Below the pieces are notes generated by a model, which had not been told where the DNA came from, ran no database searches, and saw only the letters and a program-made list of their open reading frames with translations. Below, one piece after another: positions 10,276 through 20,322 of a DNA stretch of 64,000 bases. Source of the stretch: Emticicia aquatilis. GTDB taxonomy: Bacteria; Bacteroidota; Bacteroidia; Cytophagales; Spirosomataceae. The position numbers were made by a program, and so were the translations under genes. Numbering within the stretch: position 1 is the first letter of the stretch; each line of letters starts with the position of its first letter. The stretch is taken from assembly GCF_014644295.1 (NCBI RefSeq), contig NZ_BMKK01000008.1, positions 1-64,000 of the forward strand, read 5' to 3'.

Positions 10276-10689
10276 TCAGCCTTTTCTCTTTGTTCCAACC
10301 GAATCATAAACAATTACTTTTTCCCACAGATGCGAGTAATCGGCCACAAATTTTAGATGAATCGGGTGTTTTTGATAAATTTCTTCTTCTTCGAGATTCT
10401 CAAAAAACAATAACCACGAAACTGCGTATCCTTTTTCGATAACACTTCTATTCGTACTGGCAGGAGTGCCAATATGAGCCATTTTGATTTCCGAAACCTT
10501 CGATAATGCTTCCAATCCCTCAATCAATTTAGCTTTATCGGCTTCAGAATTTGGATTTTTTAGCCAAAAATATACATGATGTACGAATAGTTCGCTTTTA
10601 ATTACTTTCTCCGAAGCAAAAGCGGTCGTAAATGCCAACGGGGCAATGGCGTTAGTTTTTAAGAATTTTCTTCTTGTTGATTTGTTCAT
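10276..10689 (-). CDS. Tat-exported Dabb (stress-responsive A/B barrel) protein
   Basis: A 137-residue protein. The N-terminus STRRKFLKTN followed by a hydrophobic stretch looks like a twin-arginine signal, which fixes the start at 10689 rather than at an upstream ATG at 10728. The mature part is a Dabb ferredoxin-like domain, with HHVYFWLKNP at the first strand and VSWLLFFENLEEEEIYQKHP later. It shares the fold, and roughly the sequence pattern, with the secreted protein at 38540-38917. Dabb proteins usually act as dimers; no function is known here. Confidence 0.75.
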   Translation of the reverse strand: MNKSTRRKFLKTNAIAPLAFTTAFASEKVIKSELFVHHVYFWLKNPNSEADKAKLIEGLEALSKVSEIKMAHIGTPASTNRSVIEKGYAVSWLLFFENLEEEEIYQKHPIHLKFVADYSHLWEKVIVYDSVGTKRKG

Positions 10690-10914
10690 TTTTTGTATTT
10701 TTAATGCTTTGTACTTGTATATTTCCATTATTTATTTTCTGAGATTCAAATTATTCTCTGACTAAAATCTTGCTGATTTTTGCTAAAAAGTTCTTCAGAT
10801 TTAAATAAAATAGATAAAAATGATTATTTGAGTGCAAAATTAGCTGAAAGTAGATACTTGTTTATTGTAAAAATCCAACATATATTGGTGCTTTTGCGGC
10901 TATCATCTATTATT

Positions 10915-11748
10915 ATGCAACGATACCTTCTACATACACCTTTTAGTATTTATCATTTCGAGGCAAAGACATGGAATCATCCCGTACATAAACATTCGTA
11001 TTTCGAGATTATTTTTATTCTGAAAGGAAGTGGCATTCATAACATCAACGGCAATACATTTGCTTATACCGAAGGCGATATATTTCTGTTAGGACCAGAG
11101 GATTTTCATAATTTTGAAATTGATACTCTAACCGAGTTTTGTTTTGTACGCTTCAATGATTCGATTCAGAAACAAATAGAAGAAAGAGACAGTCTTTGGC
11201 AGCAAGTTGTAAGTACGTTGTTATATACTTCTTCGCAGAGTCGTGGCTCGATTGTACATGACAAACAAGATAAAAAGAAATTGTTTGGATTGTTGGCAGT
11301 ATTGGAAGAAGAGTATGAGAATCAACATTCTAAATATTTTGAAAGTATTCGGACGAGTCTCATGCAGAGCATTATGATAATTCTTGCCAGAAATTTGTTT
11401 GGGCAAGCCGCTGCCAGCCCAATTTTGAAAGATTCGGTAGAAGCAATTTTGGTCTATATCAAGCAGCATATTTATCAGCCATCCAAACTCACGATTGAGC
11501 ATTTGGCCGATGTCTTTAATTATTCGCCCGATTATATCAGTATCTTTTTTAAGAAACATACGGGCGAATCGCTAAAACAATACATCACTAAATATAAAAT
11601 GAAACTCATCGAAATTCGCCTATTATACAGTCAGCTAACGATAGGAGAGATTGCCGATGAGTTTGGGTATATAGATGAAAGCCATTTTTGTAAGCAATTC
11701 AAGAAATTTACAGGCAGTACACCAACCAACTTTAGGAAAGTACTTTAG
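10915..11748 (+). CDS. AraC-family transcriptional regulator
   Basis: A regulator of about 277 residues. A cupin-type sensor domain (HKHSYFEIIFILKGSG, DIFLLGPEDFHNF) is followed by a double helix-turn-helix ending IADEFGYIDESHFCKQF and TPTNFRK. The ATG at 10915 begins the cupin domain properly; the in-frame ATG at 10780 would add 45 low-complexity residues. A possible promoter, TTG at 10865-10867 and TGCTTTTG at 10889-10896 (21-nt spacing), lies between the two ATGs and supports the shorter form. It may control the FAD monooxygenase downstream or the divergent Dabb gene. Confidence 0.88.
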   Translation: MQRYLLHTPFSIYHFEAKTWNHPVHKHSYFEIIFILKGSGIHNINGNTFAYTEGDIFLLGPEDFHNFEIDTLTEFCFVRFNDSIQKQIEERDSLWQQVVSTLLYTSSQSRGSIVHDKQDKKKLFGLLAVLEEEYENQHSKYFESIRTSLMQSIMIILARNLFGQAAASPILKDSVEAILVYIKQHIYQPSKLTIEHLADVFNYSPDYISIFFKKHTGESLKQYITKYKMKLIEIRLLYSQLTIGEIADEFGYIDESHFCKQFKKFTGSTPTNFRKVL

Positions 11749-11964
11749 CGTTAGGAAGTACATATTTTTTGATTAATCTTCCAAATAAATATCAAGTTTA
11801 TCTACAAGCGATATTGATTTTTGGCCGAAATGTATTCATCAGATTGGGTTTAGAATGAAAAATCAGATGAGGTATTGAAATGATTCCTGTAAAATATCTC
11901 TCAATTTTAAACCTTATGTCTTTCAAAAGGTTATGAAAGATACTTATCTACTCTAACAAACTCA

Positions 11965-13176
11965 ATGAATCAAAAGAAAATCCTTATTTCGGGGGCAAGT
12001 ATTGCAGGGCCGACGCTCGCTTTTTGGCTAAATCGCTTTGGTTTTGCCGCCACAATCGTTGAACGTGCTGACTCACTCCGACTTGGCGGACAGAACATTG
12101 ACATTAAAGGGGCAGCTCAAAAAATAGCCCAACTTATGGGCATCGAAGATGAAATTCGTGCAGCAGATACTGGTGAACTGGGTGTACGTTTTGTAGATGA
12201 GTATGATAATACAAAAGCCGAGCTGCCTAAAGGAGAATCAAACATTGGTACGAGCGAATTGGAGATTCTTAGAGGAGACCTTGCTCAGATATTGTATAAT
12301 CATACAAAAGAGGATGTTGAGTATATATTTGGTAATCAGATAGTTAGCTTGAATGAGTTTGAGGCAGGAGTTAGAGTGCAATTTCAGAAAGGGGAGGAGC
12401 GAGTCTTTGATTTGGTGATTTGTGCTGATGGTATTCGTTCTCGTACACGTTCTTTGATTTTTGGCGATGAACCAGTTATTCGTTTCTTAAACTTGTATGT
12501 TTCTTATTTCACAATTCCAAAAACACCTTCCGATAGCCGCTGGGCAAGATGGTATAATGCTCCCAATTCAAGAGTAGTTTTTATACGTCCTGATAATGTA
12601 GGCACTACCAGAGCATCATTTTCTTTTCTTTCAGAACCCAAAGGTTACGAAAAACTAAGTGTAGCCGAACAAAAGGCAATTTTAAAAGAAAAATTTGCTG
12701 ATGCAGGCTGGGAAGCAAGCAGAATTTTGGCTGAGTTAGATAATAATACCGATATATATTTTGATGGTATTAGTCAAGTAATTGCTCCAAGTTGGTCGAA
12801 AGGCCGTTGTGCCATGACGGGCGATGCTGCTTTTTGCCCTTCGCCTTTGAGCGGAATGGGAGCGAGTCTTTCGATGGTGGGAGCGTATATCCTTGCAGGT
12901 GAACTTTCAAGACATTCAGACCATAAAGAAGCCTTTGCTGCTTATGAAAAACTCCTTCGACCTTATGTAAATGAGATACAAAAACTTCCTCCGGGTGTAC
13001 CCCATTTAGCTCATCCGAAATCTAAGTTTGGTATCAAAATATTTAATACCGCAATCAATATTATTTCGAGCAATTTGGTTAGAGGCATTGGCAAATTATT
13101 TAGTAATAAAAACAAATTACCAACTGATGATACCATAGTTCTACCTGAATACTGGAAAGCAGCTCTGGAGGTTTAG
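11965..13176 (+). CDS. FAD-dependent monooxygenase (PHBH-fold)
   Basis: A 403-residue class A flavoprotein hydroxylase. The dinucleotide fold is LISGASIAGPTLAFWL with E at the end of the second strand (VERADSL), the DG motif is DLVICADGIRSRTR, and the GD motif is GRCAMTGDAAFCPSPLSGMG. It resembles enzymes acting on polyketide or xenobiotic substrates more than the TetX group, so an antibiotic-inactivating role is possible but not supported. No signal peptide. It stands alone, 216 bp after an AraC regulator on the same strand. Confidence 0.85.
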   Translation: MNQKKILISGASIAGPTLAFWLNRFGFAATIVERADSLRLGGQNIDIKGAAQKIAQLMGIEDEIRAADTGELGVRFVDEYDNTKAELPKGESNIGTSELEILRGDLAQILYNHTKEDVEYIFGNQIVSLNEFEAGVRVQFQKGEERVFDLVICADGIRSRTRSLIFGDEPVIRFLNLYVSYFTIPKTPSDSRWARWYNAPNSRVVFIRPDNVGTTRASFSFLSEPKGYEKLSVAEQKAILKEKFADAGWEASRILAELDNNTDIYFDGISQVIAPSWSKGRCAMTGDAAFCPSPLSGMGASLSMVGAYILAGELSRHSDHKEAFAAYEKLLRPYVNEIQKLPPGVPHLAHPKSKFGIKIFNTAINIISSNLVRGIGKLFSNKNKLPTDDTIVLPEYWKAALEV

Positions 13177-13352
13177 TAGGCTCTTTGTAGCAGAGAAGCT
13201 AAGTTAATAGTTGCTAATTCAATCCCCGATTTTCTTCGGGTAACACACACATTTTTTACTACCATTAAATAAAATACGCACAACTACTTTTTAAGTGTAA
13301 TTCTTACACGAATAAATTATGACTACATGACGGAATTATAAAATTGAATAAA

Positions 13353-13360
13353 TATATTTG
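13353..13360 (+). promoter_or_regulatory. Putative -7 box for the GMC dehydrogenase operon
   Basis: TATATTTG fits TAnnTTTG and lies 29 bp before the ATG at 13389. No clear TTG is found at the -33 position. Confidence 0.4.
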
Positions 13361-13388
13361 TTTTCTATAATATTCAACCCTATTAATA

Positions 13389-13928
13389 ATGAACAGAAGA
13401 GAGGTCATAAAAAATGTAGCCTTGATGTTGGGAGGGGCATTTTCTGCACCAACATTGATGGCGATGGATAATTGGGAAAGTTCTACAAAATCCATCAGCG
13501 GTGCAGCTTTTAGCTTAACCGAAACTCAACAAAAAATCGTTGCTGCAATTACCGAATTGATTATTCCTAAAACAGACACCGTCGGAGCAAAAGATGTTGG
13601 TGTGCCTGCATTTATTGAAATGATGTTGAAAGATTGCTATAAAGCACCTGAGCATCAGAGTTTTATGGAAGGTTTGGCTTCTATGGAGAAAGTAAAATTT
13701 CTGGACTTAAATACTGATGAAAGAAGAGGTGTACTAAAATTGCTCGAACAAGAAACTAAGAAAATTACCAGCAAAACTCCTCCATTCTGGCGATTGATAA
13801 AAGAGCTTACGCTACTGGGCTACTTCACTTCGGAAGCGGGTTTAAAGGCTTCGTTTGAATATGTACAAATTCCAGGAAAACTCGAACTCATCAAGCTAAA
13901 ACCTAACCAAAAAGCGTACGCTTACTAA
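13389..13928 (+). CDS. Gluconate 2-dehydrogenase subunit 3-family protein with Tat signal
   Basis: A 179-residue protein beginning MNRREVIKN, a short twin-arginine-type signal followed by a hydrophobic run. The body is the helical subunit 3 family: LTETQQKIVAAITELIIPKTD, then GVPAFIEMMLKD and a C-terminal FTSEAGLKASFEY. In characterised enzymes this small subunit carries the export signal and takes the flavin subunit across the membrane with it. The GMC flavoprotein is encoded 119 bp downstream. No cytochrome c subunit follows. Confidence 0.85.
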   Translation: MNRREVIKNVALMLGGAFSAPTLMAMDNWESSTKSISGAAFSLTETQQKIVAAITELIIPKTDTVGAKDVGVPAFIEMMLKDCYKAPEHQSFMEGLASMEKVKFLDLNTDERRGVLKLLEQETKKITSKTPPFWRLIKELTLLGYFTSEAGLKASFEYVQIPGKLELIKLKPNQKAYAY

Positions 13929-14018
13929 TTTACGATTTATGATTTTGGATTTACGATTTTAAAGATTAATTGTTTTTAAAAGAACTCGTAAATCGTCAAC
14001 CGAATCAATCGTAAATTT
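13929..14018. repeat. Spacer element, TTTACGATT-family iterons in inverted arms
   Basis: The left arm (13929-13960) has TTTACGATTT, GATTTTGGA and TTTACGATTTT in a row. The right arm (13987-14018) has CGTAAATCG and AATCGTAAAT, the complement. It begins directly at the stop codon of the preceding gene. This is the first of several similar elements in the window. Confidence 0.65.
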
Positions 14019-14047
14019 ATTCAACCTAAATAATTTAAAAATCAATC

Positions 14048-15763
14048 ATGAATCTGAATATAAAAGCAAATAAAAATAATACATTCGATGCCATTGTTGT
14101 TGGTTCGGGTATGTCGGGTGGATTTGCGGCGAAAGAACTAACCGAAAGAGGTCTGAAAGTTTTGATGATAGAGCGTGGCCATGAAATTAAGCATATCGAA
14201 GGCTACGATACCGCCATGAAACAACCTTGGGAAATCGAGCATCGGGGACGAACTTCCAACATTTCGGCCGAAGAACGTTGGGCAAATAGCCGTTTTTGGG
14301 GGCTTGGAAGTGAAGAAGTAGTGAATCACCTGACAAATGATAAAGAAAATCCATACATCGAAAAACGTGCTTTCGACTGGATTCGTGCTTATCATACTGG
14401 CGGAAAATCCATGCACTGGGGGCGTCAGTCGTATCGATGGGCAAAGCATGATTTCGAAGCCAATGCCAAAGAAGGTATCGGCATTGATTGGCCGATTCGC
14501 TATGAAGATTTGGAGCCGTGGTACACACACGTTGAGAAATTTGTGGGGGTATCTGGGCAAAAAGAAGGTTTAGAAATATTACCCGATGGACATTTCTTGC
14601 CAGCAATGCCTCTATTTGCCCCCGAAGCTCATTTTAAAAATAAAATGCTCGAAAGATTCAACCGTCCCGTAACGGTTGGGCGTGTGGCAAATCTTACTCA
14701 GCCACAGGATATTCATACTTCTTTGGGGCGGGCATCGTGTCAATATCGAAACAAATGCCAAAGAGGTTGCCCGTATGGTGGTTATTATAGTTCATTGTCG
14801 GGTTCAATTCCTGCCGCTATGCGAACCAATCGTTTGAGTATTTTGCATGATTCGATAGTGGCCGAAATCATCTACGATGAGCAGAAAAAACGAGCGGCTG
14901 GTGTGAAAATCATTAATCAAAACACCATGCAGACCGAAGAGTTTTTTGCTAAAATTATCTTCTTGAATGCAGGTTCTATCAATACGGCTGCTTTGATGCT
15001 CAACTCCAAATCGAATCGTTTTCAGAATGGATTCGGTAACGACAGCGACCAAGTAGGTAGAAACTTAATGGACCATCAATTAGGTTCGGGGGCTCAGGCA
15101 AGTGTTGAAGGTTTTGAAGACGATTATGTATATGGTCAACGACCGAATGCGATGTATATTCCACGATTTAGAAACTGGGGGAACGATAAGCAAACAGCGT
15201 ATCTCAGAGGTTTCGGGTATCAAGGTGGTGCAAGCCGTGAAGGTTGGGAAAGTGGAGTTACAAACGATGGTTTTGGGGCAGATTTCAAGCAAAGCCTAAC
15301 CAAACCAGGCCCGTGGTCGATTCGTATTGGTGGATTTGGCGAGATTTTACCAAATCCAAACAACAGAATTTATCTCGACCCTGAGAAAAAAGATAAATGG
15401 GGAATTCCGATGATTGTGACCGATGCCGCATTTGTTGAAAACGATTGGGCGATGCGTAAAGATATTATTGCCTCGGCCGTGGAAATGCTCGAAACGGCAG
15501 GCTTCAAAAATGTAACGCCTTACGACCGCCCAACGCACATGGGCTTGGGCATACATGATATGGGAACTGCTCGCATGGGTCGTGACCCTAAAACTTCGGT
15601 GTTGAATGCCTTTAATCAAGTACATGATTGCAAAAATGTGTTCGTAACCGACGGAGCAGCAATGACTTCGGCTTCATGTGTGAACCCATCAATTACTTAT
15701 ATGGCACTTACGGCTCGTGCAGCCGATTATGCGGTGAAGGCTTTGAAGAAAAGAGAACTGTAA
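14048..15763 (+). CDS. GMC-family flavin dehydrogenase (gluconate dehydrogenase large-subunit type)
   Basis: A 571-residue GMC oxidoreductase. The FAD site is VVGSGMSGGFAAKEL near residue 20; the C-terminal active-site region has GIHDMGTARMG and, near the end, CVNPSITYMALTARAADYA with the conserved Asn. A cysteine-rich loop (CQYRNKCQRGCPYGGY) is typical of the membrane-bound sugar dehydrogenase branch. It has no export signal of its own, fitting transport with the Tat-borne subunit 3 encoded just upstream. Probable role: periplasmic oxidation of a sugar or sugar acid, electrons to the respiratory chain; substrate unknown. Confidence 0.88.
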   Translation: MNLNIKANKNNTFDAIVVGSGMSGGFAAKELTERGLKVLMIERGHEIKHIEGYDTAMKQPWEIEHRGRTSNISAEERWANSRFWGLGSEEVVNHLTNDKENPYIEKRAFDWIRAYHTGGKSMHWGRQSYRWAKHDFEANAKEGIGIDWPIRYEDLEPWYTHVEKFVGVSGQKEGLEILPDGHFLPAMPLFAPEAHFKNKMLERFNRPVTVGRVANLTQPQDIHTSLGRASCQYRNKCQRGCPYGGYYSSLSGSIPAAMRTNRLSILHDSIVAEIIYDEQKKRAAGVKIINQNTMQTEEFFAKIIFLNAGSINTAALMLNSKSNRFQNGFGNDSDQVGRNLMDHQLGSGAQASVEGFEDDYVYGQRPNAMYIPRFRNWGNDKQTAYLRGFGYQGGASREGWESGVTNDGFGADFKQSLTKPGPWSIRIGGFGEILPNPNNRIYLDPEKKDKWGIPMIVTDAAFVENDWAMRKDIIASAVEMLETAGFKNVTPYDRPTHMGLGIHDMGTARMGRDPKTSVLNAFNQVHDCKNVFVTDGAAMTSASCVNPSITYMALTARAADYAVKALKKREL

Positions 15764-15790
15764 AGCGATAGTATAGCGATAATTAGATTG

Positions 15791-15831
15791 TAGAGACAAG
15801 GCATATCCAAAATGTGCTTTGTCTCTATTTT
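15791..15831. terminator. Terminator between convergent genes
   Basis: Stem TAGAGACAAGGCA (15791-15803) with TGCTTTGTCTCTA (15815-15827), one wobble pair, followed by a T run. It lies between the GMC gene and the convergent dioxygenase gene. Confidence 0.7.
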
Positions 15832-15837
15832 TTTCAT

Positions 15838-16575
15838 TTAGACATCTAAGACTTGTCTTCCTTTTTCGCCAATACGGTTGAGAGTTTCTTGTGTGATGTA
15901 TCTCTTTTGGTCTATCTGTTGAGGTTGGTCTTTGGTGCAGAAATAACTATGAATGCTGCGGCGGTCGTTTTCTGTAAAGTTGGTCGTTCCTCCATGCCAA
16001 ACGTGCGAATTGAATATAAAAACCGAACCCGCTGGAGCAATAATCCGAATTTCGTCAGGGTGTTTTTCGTTGGTATCTGCCATGGCTTCATCGGGTAAAA
16101 TGCTCAATTTATGCGTTTTAGGCACGATTCGAGTTGAGCCATTCAATTCGGTAAAATCATCTAAAAGCCATATACTATTGCAAACTTTATATTGACCATT
16201 GGCTACTGCATTTTTATAATCTACGTGCAGTTTTTGGTGTCCTTTCCCTGGTTTTGCTGCTCGATAATTAAGCGATGATAATTTATATCCTTTTCCTAAA
16301 ACGGCTTCAATTCCAGCCAAAACCCGTGGATGAGTATAGAAAATATCAAAAACTTCCCCTTTATTAACCAAATCAGCTAAGCGGTCGGCACCTTCTTCTT
16401 TAGGGTGGCGAATATACTTCGATTCTGCCAGTTCTGCTCCTGCATTTTCGCCTTCATCTTCTTTAATTTGATAGAGTCGTTCGTTGATTTTTTTTACTTG
16501 TTCAGTCGAAAGCAACTGGCCTAAATTCAGATACCCATTAGTATCTAAAAACTCAATTTCTTCTTTTGTAAGCAT
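15838..16575 (-). CDS. Phytanoyl-CoA dioxygenase (PhyH)-family Fe(II)/2-oxoglutarate oxygenase
   Basis: A 245-residue cytoplasmic protein with the double-stranded beta-helix of PhyH enzymes. The iron site is visible as HVD (H117, D119) and a distal His in HVWHGG (H191 or H194); the segment ending RRSIHSYF would hold the 2-oxoglutarate-binding Arg. I chose the ATG at 16575 (MLTKEEIEFL); a GTG at 16620 is in frame but lies upstream of the likely promoter at 16601-16608. The substrate cannot be predicted. Divergent from the esterase gene at 16696. Confidence 0.85.
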   Translation of the reverse strand: MLTKEEIEFLDTNGYLNLGQLLSTEQVKKINERLYQIKEDEGENAGAELAESKYIRHPKEEGADRLADLVNKGEVFDIFYTHPRVLAGIEAVLGKGYKLSSLNYRAAKPGKGHQKLHVDYKNAVANGQYKVCNSIWLLDDFTELNGSTRIVPKTHKLSILPDEAMADTNEKHPDEIRIIAPAGSVFIFNSHVWHGGTTNFTENDRRSIHSYFCTKDQPQQIDQKRYITQETLNRIGEKGRQVLDV

Positions 16576-16600
16576 AGTAATTAGAGTTGAATTGATACTA

Positions 16601-16608
16601 CAAATATA
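16601..16608 (-). promoter_or_regulatory. -7 box for the PhyH gene, deciding its start
   Basis: Read on the minus strand this is TATATTTG, a TAnnTTTG match 25 bp before the ATG at 16575. Its position rules out the GTG at 16620 as the usual start. Confidence 0.45.
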
Positions 16609-16631
16609 AAAATATTTCACAGAGAGTTTTT

Positions 16632-16639
16632 TACTTTTG
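16632..16639 (+). promoter_or_regulatory. -7 box for the esterase gene
   Basis: TACTTTTG fits TAnnTTTG and lies 56 bp before the ATG at 16696. It is 23 bp from the oppositely oriented box of the PhyH gene, so the two promoters are divergent and nearly overlapping. Confidence 0.45.
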
Positions 16640-16695
16640 AATCTTTCGGGTTAAATACTAATTTAGATGCCCAATCATTCAAACCTTAGCTATAA

Positions 16696-17892
<1,197 letters not shown>

Positions 17893-17938
17893 AATGGAGT
17901 TTAAATAGCTTATTATCAAATGTTTAAATCTATAAAAA

Positions 17939-17972
17939 TTTGCCTTTAGATTTATTTAAAAGTATATATTTG
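17939..17972 (+). promoter_or_regulatory. Good Bacteroidota promoter for the DUF1761 gene
   Basis: TTTG at 17939-17942, 22 nt, then TATATTTG at 17965-17972. Both the -33 and -7 elements and the spacing fit the Bacteroidota consensus. The predicted leader is about 70 nt. Confidence 0.6.
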
Positions 17973-18048
17973 TAAATGGAGCAGAAACCACTAAAAACGG
18001 GAGTAATCGAAAATCCAAAAGAGTAGAAACCCTAAACACTATAAATAA

Positions 18049-18474
18049 ATGGAAATTCAAATTAACTATTTGGCAATTTTAATTGCTGTAATTGCTCACT
18101 TTTTTCTTGGATTTTTGTGGTATACACCTCTTTTTGGAGATGCTTGGGCCAAAGAAATGAAGATGGACAGAAACCAAAAGCCCGACCCAAAAGTAATGAT
18201 GAAAGGTATGGCTTTTATGCTGATCGGGAATTTCTTTACTGCCTATACGCTTGCTCATAATATTCAAGCGTGGAATCATGTGGCTGGAGTTGCCGAAATG
18301 AGTGCATTTGCTCGAATTCTAAACTCAGGAATTTTTACATGGCTTGGTTTTTATGTACCGTATCATTTAGGGGCAATAGTTTGGGAAAATCGTTCATGGA
18401 AACTGTTCTTCATTAATGTAGGCTATGCCCTTGTTTCATTATTATTAGTTTCTGCCATTTTGATTTATATGTGA
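18049..18474 (+). CDS. DUF1761 membrane protein
   Basis: A 141-residue inner-membrane protein with four predicted membrane segments. It carries the DUF1761 signatures FLGFLWYTPLFGDAW after segment 1 and MAFMLIGNFFTAYTLAHNI in segment 2. No function is known for this family. It has its own promoter and shares a terminator with the convergent AraC gene. Confidence 0.85.
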   Translation: MEIQINYLAILIAVIAHFFLGFLWYTPLFGDAWAKEMKMDRNQKPDPKVMMKGMAFMLIGNFFTAYTLAHNIQAWNHVAGVAEMSAFARILNSGIFTWLGFYVPYHLGAIVWENRSWKLFFINVGYALVSLLLVSAILIYM

Positions 18475-18510
18475 TAAAAAAGCCACGAATACACTGATTC
18501 GTGGCAAAAT
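18475..18510. terminator. Terminator between convergent genes
   Basis: Stem GCCACGAAT (18482-18490) with ATTCGTGGC (18497-18505), 6-nt loop. The A run to its left becomes a T run for the minus-strand AraC gene. Confidence 0.6.
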
Positions 18511-19397
18511 CAATTCAATCCACGATATTCGTTAGGCGAGATTCCCACTTTTTGCTTGAATAACCTCGTAAAATGCTGTGGATATTTAAAGCCCAAATCG
18601 AAAGCTACTTCGCTGATTGATTTGGTGGTATCTAATATCTTTTCTTTGGCAACTTCTAACAGCCTGAGATGAATAAAATCGAGTGCCGATTTGCCCGTTT
18701 CTTTCTTGATTAAATCTCCAAAATAATTGGCCGAAAGGTGCAATTCATCAGCAAAATATGCCACCGAAGGCAGCCCTTCTGTTTTTAGTTTTTCGCTAAA
18801 TATATATTCATTGAGCAATGTTTCAAATCTCTCAATGATGCCTTGATTGACATTTTCACGGGTAATAAACTGGCGGTCGTAGAAGCGATTGCAGTATTTT
18901 AATAATAATTCGAGGTTGGCAATAATCAATTTTTTACTGTGTCGGTCAATGTTTTGGCTAATTTCGGTTGAGATGTTTTCGAAGCATTGATTCACTACAC
19001 TTCTTTCTTTTTCTGAAAGGTGCAAAGCCTCGTTGGACTGGTAACCAAAGAAAGTATATTCATGGATTTGCTTGCCCAAACTCGTTCCTGCAATAAAGTC
19101 AGGATGAAACACAAGAGCAATGCCAAAAGGCTGATGCAATTCGCCTAAGGGTTCGCTCGTAATTATCTGATTTGGACTAAAAAAAACCAGCGTGCCTTCG
19201 TCGTAGTCATAATACTGATTGCCGTATCGTAAATCTCCGCATTTGGAGTCCTTGATTATGATAGCGTAAAAATTGATAGTAAATTTTGGTCGAGGCAATG
19301 GCTCCGACTTGTTCAAATCGACAATATTGATGAGCGGATGCAGTGTTTTATTACTGAACATCTCGCTGTATTTTTTGATGGAATCGAAAACTATCAT
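18510..19397 (-). CDS. AraC-family transcriptional regulator
   Basis: A regulator of about 295 residues. The N-terminal cupin-like part (INFYAIIIKDSKCG, DEGTLVFFSPNQII) is followed by a double helix-turn-helix ending EVAFDLGFKYPQHFTRLFK and SPNEYR. I chose the ATG at 19397; an in-frame TTG at 19412 would add five residues. It is divergent from the envelope-protein gene at 19549 and probably controls it, mirroring the pair at 5784-7449. Confidence 0.88.
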   Translation of the reverse strand: MIVFDSIKKYSEMFSNKTLHPLINIVDLNKSEPLPRPKFTINFYAIIIKDSKCGDLRYGNQYYDYDEGTLVFFSPNQIITSEPLGELHQPFGIALVFHPDFIAGTSLGKQIHEYTFFGYQSNEALHLSEKERSVVNQCFENISTEISQNIDRHSKKLIIANLELLLKYCNRFYDRQFITRENVNQGIIERFETLLNEYIFSEKLKTEGLPSVAYFADELHLSANYFGDLIKKETGKSALDFIHLRLLEVAKEKILDTTKSISEVAFDLGFKYPQHFTRLFKQKVGISPNEYRGLN

Positions 19398-19504
19398 TGC
19401 TTTTTTCTTCAAAACTAAAAATAAAAATTAGTATCTAATCTGCTATCTGTAAAATTGGTAAGTAAAACCGTAAAATGTATAAAATTAATGGCATTAGTGA
19501 AAGC

Positions 19505-19512
19505 TACCTTTG
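19505..19512 (+). promoter_or_regulatory. -7 box for the envelope-protein/cyclophilin-like operon
   Basis: TACCTTTG fits TAnnTTTG and lies 37 bp before the ATG at 19549, in the intergenic region shared with the divergent AraC gene. Confidence 0.45.
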
Positions 19513-19548
19513 TGGTATATTATTTTACAATCACTTAACTTCCTTTAA

Positions 19549-20310
19549 ATGAAGCTTTTATACGTTGTTTTCTTTTCCTTAGTTTTTTCGGTTGCACTTG
19601 CACAATCGGCCGATAGCACCAAAAATATTTCTTCTTTTTCGGGGTCGGTGGGGTTTACCAATAATGGTTTTTCTATTATTCCAACGTTCTCGCTGAATCA
19701 TGCGGCTTTTGTGACTAATCTATCATTCAGAAAAAAGAGATTTAGTTTCGACCCAGATATTAGATTAGTACCAGATGCCCAAAAAGGCGGTTTGATTTGG
19801 TGGTTGCGTTACCGATTAGTTGACAACAAAAAGTTTGGTTTAAGGGTTGGTACTCACCCTGCTTTCACGCTCATCCGCCGAGATGATACCGAAAACGGAA
19901 CTACCAAAGAAATCACCGAAATGCTACGCTTTTTGGCTTTTGAAGTGGTGCCAAGTTATCAGTTCAATAATAAATTTGGCGTGAGTGCCATGTATCTACA
20001 AGGGAATGGCCTACAAAAACACGGGCCTCAGCTTACTCGTGTTTTGTTTCTGAATACAAGCATTACTAATGTTGGTTTGGGCAAAAACCTTAGTTTCAAT
20101 TTATTTCCATCCGTTTATTTTTTATACACCGATGGTTATCGAGGTGATTATCTGACGGTCACGGGAGCATTGTTCCATAAAAAACTTCCATTTAGCTTAC
20201 AGTCAACCATCAATCAAACATTTACTTCTAATGTGCCTGGCAATAAGGATTTTATGTGGAATATAACACTGAATTACAACTTTAAGAAGATTTATAAGAA
20301 AATTAACTAA
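19549..20310 (+). CDS. Predicted envelope beta-barrel-like protein, paralogue of 5784-6551
   Basis: A 253-residue protein with a signal peptide ending at SVALAQ (residue 19) and a beta-rich body. No named family is recognised. It matches the protein at 5784-6551 along its length: ADS then K near the cleavage site, GFTNNGFSIIP, FDPDIR, WWLRYR, and a final NITLNYNF strand typical of outer-membrane insertion (aromatic near the end). It is divergent from an AraC gene and 12 bp upstream of a lipoprotein with a cyclophilin-like fold. Confidence 0.6.
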   Translation: MKLLYVVFFSLVFSVALAQSADSTKNISSFSGSVGFTNNGFSIIPTFSLNHAAFVTNLSFRKKRFSFDPDIRLVPDAQKGGLIWWLRYRLVDNKKFGLRVGTHPAFTLIRRDDTENGTTKEITEMLRFLAFEVVPSYQFNNKFGVSAMYLQGNGLQKHGPQLTRVLFLNTSITNVGLGKNLSFNLFPSVYFLYTDGYRGDYLTVTGALFHKKLPFSLQSTINQTFTSNVPGNKDFMWNITLNYNFKKIYKKIN

Positions 20311-20322
20311 CTATTCAGTCAA

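Noticed and set aside
11965-13176. TetX-type tetracycline-inactivating monooxygenase
   Set aside because: It shares the fold and flavin motifs only; the sequence pattern I remember for TetX is not matched, so a resistance call is unsupported.
14138-14606. Overlapping minus-strand open frames of about 140 codons inside the GMC dehydrogenase gene
   Set aside because: Two different antisense frames are open at once, with no domain or promoter; both are by-products of the GMC codon usage.
18510-19412. Longer AraC frame starting at a TTG codon at 19412
   Set aside because: The ATG at 19397 keeps the whole domain; the extra five residues add nothing recognisable and the TTG lies inside a CAAAnnTA motif that could be a promoter box.
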